Below are positions 7,306 to 10,217 of a DNA stretch of 10,217 nt, piece after piece (the stretch's first letter is position 1; every line of letters starts with the position of its first letter). Under the pieces are notes generated by a model. The model saw only the letters and a list, made by a program, of their open reading frames with translations, was not told the origin of the DNA and made no database searches. The position numbers and the translations under genes are program-made. The DNA is from an uncultured Erysipelotrichaceae bacterium. GTDB lineage: Bacteria > Bacillota_I > Bacilli_A > RF39 > UBA660. Location of the stretch: positions 1 through 10,217 of the forward strand of contig CACXEC010000083.1 of assembly GCA_902766545.1 (NCBI GenBank), written 5' to 3'.

Positions 7306-8022
7306 ATGAACCCTATACATATCGTTACAGATAAAGAAAATATTGCTTCACTTGTTTTATTACCAGGAGACCCATTAAGGGCTAAATACATTGCTAAACA
7401 CTATTTAAAAGGAGCTAAGCTTATAAATAATGTTAGAAATATGTTTGGATATACTGGAACATATAAAGGCAAAAGAATAACCGTTATTGGCTCAGGAATG
7501 GGAATTCCAAGTGCATCATTATACGCCTATGAATTGTATAAGTTTTATGATGTAAAAAAAATAATAAGAATTGGCTCTGCTGGAGCTTTATCTCCAGATG
7601 TTCATGTTAGAGATATTATTTTAGCAAGAAATGCTTATTCCGATTCAAATTTCAGATTTGCTCTTACTAAAAACACTTCTAAAAAAATATCTTCTTCTAA
7701 TAACCTAAATCAGCTTATTACAAACACATCTAAAAAATTAGATATTCCAATTAAGGTAGGAACAATATATACCTCTGAAGTATTTGACGTTTACGAACCA
7801 ATTGATCATTTATTAAATAAAATCCCCGAAAATGTTAAACTATTAGCTGGAGAGATGGAAGCTTTTGGAATATTTACAGTAGCAAATTTTCTAAAAAAAG
7901 AAGCAACATGTCTCGTTTCTATTTCTGATAGTAAATTTGAAAAAGGTCAAGATCTTACGGCTAAAGAAAGACAAACCACATTAAATCAAATGATTGAACT
8001 TGCCCTTGAAGCAATAAAATAA
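7306..8022 (+). CDS. deoD: Purine nucleoside phosphorylase, DeoD type
   Basis: The enzyme cleaves purine (deoxy)ribonucleosides with phosphate to the free base and (deoxy)ribose 1-phosphate, for nucleoside salvage in the cytoplasm; the DeoD type is a hexamer. The 238-residue product aligns along its whole length with E. coli DeoD. It has H5 (the residue donated from the neighbouring subunit), the phosphate-binding loop PGDPLRAK (20-27, R25), R44 in NNVRNMFGYTGTYKG, RIGSAG (88-93), the ribose-binding EMEA (183-186) and the base-contacting SISDS with D208. TAKERQTT (218-225) carries the conserved arginine (R222). The ATG is preceded by AAAGGTAGGA at good spacing. It is the only plus-strand gene, transcribed alone from a promoter facing that of ymfF, and it converges on the gene of unknown function at its 3' end. 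No other nucleoside catabolism genes are nearby. Confidence 0.96.
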   Translation: MNPIHIVTDKENIASLVLLPGDPLRAKYIAKHYLKGAKLINNVRNMFGYTGTYKGKRITVIGSGMGIPSASLYAYELYKFYDVKKIIRIGSAGALSPDVHVRDIILARNAYSDSNFRFALTKNTSKKISSSNNLNQLITNTSKKLDIPIKVGTIYTSEVFDVYEPIDHLLNKIPENVKLLAGEMEAFGIFTVANFLKKEATCLVSISDSKFEKGQDLTAKERQTTLNQMIELALEAIK

Positions 8023-8049
8023 ACTTACTGATAGTAAGTTTATTTTATT
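8013..8049. terminator. Shared bidirectional terminator between convergent genes
   Basis: A perfect 17-bp stem (8013-8029 with 8033-8049) closes on a three-base loop, GAT. Its core is AAACTTACT/AGTAAGTTT and the outer part is AAAATAAA-type sequence, so each strand supplies its own T-rich 3' side. The stem includes the deoD stop codon on one side and part of the stop codon of the convergent gene on the other, so a single element ends both transcripts. Confidence 0.88.
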
Positions 8050-8731
8050 ATTTAGAATACTTTTTCTTTATACCTACAAACTCTGAAGGAGGTAAAGGTA
8101 GTTCTTTAGTTAAAGGTTTCCATAAGTGTCTAGTGTGTCCATCATAAGGAAGTACATTACTATGAATTTGAATTACTGCTTCATCACCATTAAATTCAGT
8201 TTCTTTTATTATACACATTTCTTCCCAAGTAGGATATCTTTCTAAGATATCTCCTTTCTTAGTAAGTATTTCAACTAAAATATGCTCCCAATTTAAGGAT
8301 CTACGAACAGTAACTTTGGTATTTAAATCTTTTCTCTTTATTATTTCTTCACTGATTGTAACTTCATTTTTTAAATCATCCTCTGTTGGAATTGGCATTT
8401 CTTTAACAGTTGGTTTCCATAAATGTAATACATACGGATGTTCATTCACGTAATCTTCTGTTTTGGGATGAATTTCAACAACATCTTCTATACTATCAAA
8501 AAACATTTCTTTAATTTTACAAACATCATTCCATTTAGGAATTTTTTTTTCAAATTTACCATTTTCTGTAAGTAAACAAAAGCTTACATGATCCCATCCA
8601 CCACCAGTTGTCGCATATACTTGATAATAACCTTTTGCTTTAGGTATCCAAAAAAAGCCAACTTTATTATCTCCATAACTTCCATCATAGAGTCTTTTAC
8701 GATACCTATCAAAATATCTTAAATTTTTCAT
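8048..8731 (-). CDS. Protein of unknown function with two tandem DUF7694-like domains
   Basis: I do not know the function. With the ATG at 8731 the product has 227 residues; an in-frame ATG at 8749 would add six. Numbering from that upstream ATG, two copies of one domain are visible. Copy 1 (about 50-121) has GGWDHVSF, PKWNDVCKIKEMFF, VVEIHP, YVNEHPYVLHLWKP and KEMPIP. Copy 2 (about 152-227) has NWEHILVE, PTWEEMCIIKETEF, AVIQIHS, RHLWKP and KELPLPPSEFVGIK. The pattern resembles DUF7694, small proteins that I associate mostly with phage and mobile DNA. That match is from memory. No signal peptide or membrane segment is seen. The start at 8731 is preferred because a predicted promoter places the transcript start near 8757, leaving almost no leader for the upstream ATG, and because the G-rich run sits at ribosome-binding distance from 8731. 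The gene is monocistronic. Confidence 0.8.
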   Translation of the reverse strand: MKNLRYFDRYRKRLYDGSYGDNKVGFFWIPKAKGYYQVYATTGGGWDHVSFCLLTENGKFEKKIPKWNDVCKIKEMFFDSIEDVVEIHPKTEDYVNEHPYVLHLWKPTVKEMPIPTEDDLKNEVTISEEIIKRKDLNTKVTVRRSLNWEHILVEILTKKGDILERYPTWEEMCIIKETEFNGDEAVIQIHSNVLPYDGHTRHLWKPLTKELPLPPSEFVGIKKKYSK

Positions 8732-8740
8732 ATGTTTTTT

Positions 8741-8747
8741 CCCCCCC
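8741..8747 (-). repeat. G7 homopolymer at the start of the unknown gene, possible ribosome binding site
   Basis: On the minus strand seven consecutive G residues are followed by AAAAAACAT and then the preferred ATG. This is striking in such AT-rich DNA. The run can pair with the CCUCC of 16S rRNA only in part, so it may be an imperfect Shine-Dalgarno sequence. If the upstream ATG at 8749 is used instead, the run is coding (Gly-Gly) and slippage would shift the frame. Confidence 0.6.
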
Positions 8748-8763
8748 ATTAAAAACAGGTGCT

Positions 8764-8792
8764 ATTGTAACAAAAAAACTTGAATTAATCAA
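8764..8792 (-). promoter_or_regulatory. Promoter of the tandem-domain gene, embedded in the rplQ terminator
   Basis: On the minus strand TTGATT (8792-8787) and TACAAT (8769-8764) are separated by exactly 17 bases. The -35 box covers the rplQ stop codon and the terminator loop, the spacer is the 3' arm plus T-tract, and the -10 box follows immediately. Transcription would start around 8757. Confidence 0.6.
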
Positions 8793-8803
8793 CTAATTCA
8801 AGT
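8771..8803 (-). terminator. Rho-independent terminator of the rpsK-rpoA-rplQ operon
   Basis: On the minus strand ACTTGAATTA (8803-8794) and TAATTCAAGT (8787-8778) form a perfect 10-bp stem with a six-base loop, followed by seven T residues. The 5' arm consists of the last rplQ codons, and the loop contains the start of the TAA stop region, so the coding sequence and terminator overlap. Confidence 0.88.
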
Positions 8804-9129
8804 CTTATTTGCATTGCATCGTCACCCTTACGTTCATTTAATTTAATTAAACGAGTATATCCACCATTACGGCTTTCATAACGAGGCGCAAGCTCATTAA
8901 ATAATTTATTAACAGCTACTTTATCATTTTGTAAAAAAGCTAGAGCTTTTCTACGTGACACTAAAGATCCATCTTTAGCATAAGTAATCATTTTATCAAC
9001 AAATTTTCTTACTTCTTTTGCTCTTGCATCAGTAGTAACAACATATTCGTTTTTAATTACATCTTTAGTAAGTCCTGCTAATATACTTCTTCTTATTCTT
9101 GTTTCTCTACCAAGTTTACGATATAACAT
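8785..9129 (-). CDS. rplQ: 50S ribosomal protein L17
   Basis: L17 is a 50S subunit protein located near the exit of the peptide tunnel. The 114-residue product is near the short end of the family and shows its hallmarks: MLYRKLGRETRIRRSIL at the N-terminus, TTDARAKEVRKFVDKMIT (32-49), and YESRNGGYTRLIKL with the following RKGD near 84-103. The N-terminal block departs from the common HRKAMLRNL wording but keeps the length and charge pattern. The gene starts 15 bases after the rpoA stop, and a modest AAAGTAGG site overlaps the end of rpoA, as usual at the end of the alpha operon. Its last codons, LELVD and stop, double as the 5' arm of the terminator. Confidence 0.97.
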   Translation of the reverse strand: MLYRKLGRETRIRRSILAGLTKDVIKNEYVVTTDARAKEVRKFVDKMITYAKDGSLVSRRKALAFLQNDKVAVNKLFNELAPRYESRNGGYTRLIKLNERKGDDAMQIRLELVD

Positions 9130-9144
9130 ACTAAAACCTACTTT

Positions 9145-10086
9145 CTAATCGCGGAACTTTAGTCCCATTTCATTAACTTTATCAATAACTTCTTTTAAAG
9201 ACTTCTTTCCTAAATTACGGATCTTAGTAACATCAATTTCTCTCTTATCAATAAGATCTTGCATTGTATGAATTCCCGCTCTTTTTAAACAATTATAAGC
9301 TCTTACAGAGAATTCAATCTCTTCAATAGGAGTTTCTAAAGTCTTAGTAATTTGATCTACTTTCTTTTCAGCAATAATACCAGTAACATCAGCAATTGCA
9401 TTTAAGTCAGCAATAATATTTAAATGTTCAATTAAAATTTTTGATGCTAACGCCATTGCTTCTTCTGGACTCATTGAACCGTTAGTATAAACTTCCATGA
9501 TTAATTTATCATAGTTTTCATTATGACCAACACGAGCACCTTCAACTTCATAAGCCACTCTTTCAATTGGACTATAAAGTGAATCAATTGGTATTAATCC
9601 TTGAACAGCATCTCCTAATATTTTTTTATTTTCAGATGCATCAACATATCCACGACCATTTCCTACAGTCATTTCCATGTTTATTTTTCCGCCCTTAACT
9701 AGATTACAAATAACTAAATCAGGGTTAACTATTTCGATATCAGCATCAACTTCAATATCACCAGCTTTAACAGGTCCTTCAGTATCAGCAGATAATCTTA
9801 TAGTTTTATTATCCTTCGTATGATTTTTAATTACGACACTTTTTAAATTAAGTACAATTGAAGTAACATCTTCAACTACACCATCTATCTTTTGAAATTC
9901 ATGCATTACACCATCTATTTTAACAGATGTAATTGCAGAACCAGGCATAGATGATAGCATAACTCTTCTAAGTGCATTACCAATAGTTGTTCCAAAACCT
10001 CTTTCCAAAGGTTCTAATTCAAATTTACCATAATTATTTTTTTCAATATATTCAGTAATTTTGTACTCCGGTTTTTCAAAATTCAT
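9145..10086 (-). CDS. rpoA: DNA-directed RNA polymerase subunit alpha
   Basis: Alpha dimerises to nucleate RNA polymerase assembly, and its C-terminal domain binds UP-element DNA and regulators. The 313-residue product has the expected length. The N-terminal domain (about 1-228) contains LERGFGTTIGNALRRVMLSS (27-46) and the VEDVTSIVLNLK block (71-82). A short linker leads to the C-terminal domain (about 252-311), where SVRAYNCLKRAGI (260-272, R262 corresponding to the DNA-contacting arginine) and KIRNLGKKSLKEV (288-300) form the two-HhH fold. The ATG is preceded by AAGGAAGGGG, which begins in the stop codon region of rpsK 16 bases upstream. The order rpsK-rpoA-rplQ is the conserved end of the ribosomal protein cluster. 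Nothing appears altered in the gene. Confidence 0.98.
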   Translation of the reverse strand: MNFEKPEYKITEYIEKNNYGKFELEPLERGFGTTIGNALRRVMLSSMPGSAITSVKIDGVMHEFQKIDGVVEDVTSIVLNLKSVVIKNHTKDNKTIRLSADTEGPVKAGDIEVDADIEIVNPDLVICNLVKGGKINMEMTVGNGRGYVDASENKKILGDAVQGLIPIDSLYSPIERVAYEVEGARVGHNENYDKLIMEVYTNGSMSPEEAMALASKILIEHLNIIADLNAIADVTGIIAEKKVDQITKTLETPIEEIEFSVRAYNCLKRAGIHTMQDLIDKREIDVTKIRNLGKKSLKEVIDKVNEMGLKFRD

Positions 10087-10102
10087 ATTTTAATCCCCTT
10101 CC

Positions 10103-10217
10103 TTAATTTCTTGGACGTTTTGGTGGTCTACAACCATTATGTGGTACTGGTGTTTCATCATTAATAGCAGTAATTTCTAAACCAGCAGCTTGTAGTGAAC
10201 GAATAGCATTTTCTCTA
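10103..10217 (-). CDS. rpsK: 30S ribosomal protein S11, C-terminal 37 residues (5' end cut by window edge)
   Basis: S11 is a protein of the 30S platform, close to the mRNA exit and the anti-Shine-Dalgarno region. The visible part reads RENAIRSLQAAGLEITAI, then NDETPVPHNGCRPPKRPRN and a TAA stop. The PVPHNGCRPPKR ending is diagnostic of the family. About two thirds of the protein lies beyond the right edge. Its neighbour rpoA follows after 16 bases, consistent with one operon whose promoter is outside the window. Confidence 0.96.
   Translation of the reverse strand, partial: RENAIRSLQAAGLEITAINDETPVPHNGCRPPKRPRN

Noticed and set aside
8048..8749. Prophage remnant
   Set aside because: The domain type suggests phage DNA, but no integrase, attachment repeats or other phage genes flank it, and both neighbours are intact housekeeping genes.
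1..10217. CRISPR array, tRNA, rRNA or insertion sequence
   Set aside because: No regularly spaced direct repeats, no cloverleaf-like segments with a TTC-type T loop, and no transposase motifs were seen on either strand.

Overview
The window is AT-rich, densely packed DNA that looks like a chromosomal segment from a low-GC Firmicute of the Bacilli or Mollicutes-related type. Three things point there: strong AAAGGAGG-type ribosome binding sites, rpsK-rpoA-rplQ and rpsO-pnp arranged as in Bacillus, and a YmfF/YmfH peptidase pair next to comEA/comEC. The genetic code looks standard. All eight tryptophans I traced in complete genes are TGG, and one gene (ymfF) stops at TGA. I cannot name the genus or species.

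From the right edge and reading leftward on the minus strand, there is the end of rpsK (ribosomal protein S11), then rpoA (RNA polymerase alpha) and rplQ (L17). These form the end of the large ribosomal protein operon, which closes with a terminator built partly from the last codons of rplQ. A promoter embedded in that terminator appears to drive a stand-alone gene of unknown function. It encodes two tandem copies of a W/H-rich domain that resembles DUF7694, and it starts at an unusual run of seven G residues. This gene faces deoD (purine nucleoside phosphorylase), the only plus-strand gene. The two convergent genes share a 17-bp perfect hairpin.

Left of deoD, overlapping divergent promoters separate it from the minus-strand pair ymfF-ymfH, two M16-family proteins of which only YmfH keeps the zinc-binding motif. 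After a terminator come comEA and comEC, the DNA receptor and membrane channel for DNA uptake, with overlapping reading frames and no comEB between them. The conserved C-terminus of ComEC (IYRTDQDES...) lies in the -1 frame, which indicates a frameshift at an A4 run.

A non-coding stretch of about 300 bases follows. It holds the comEC terminator, a two-register promoter, and a structured leader for rpsO (S15) that could sequester its Shine-Dalgarno sequence. After rpsO and its terminator comes pnp (polynucleotide phosphorylase), cut by the left edge.

Most of the content is housekeeping. The observations most worth checking are the comEC frameshift, the tandem-domain protein with its G7 start tract and terminator-embedded promoter, and the candidate S15 leader switch. 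I found no CRISPR array, insertion sequence, tRNA or rRNA.
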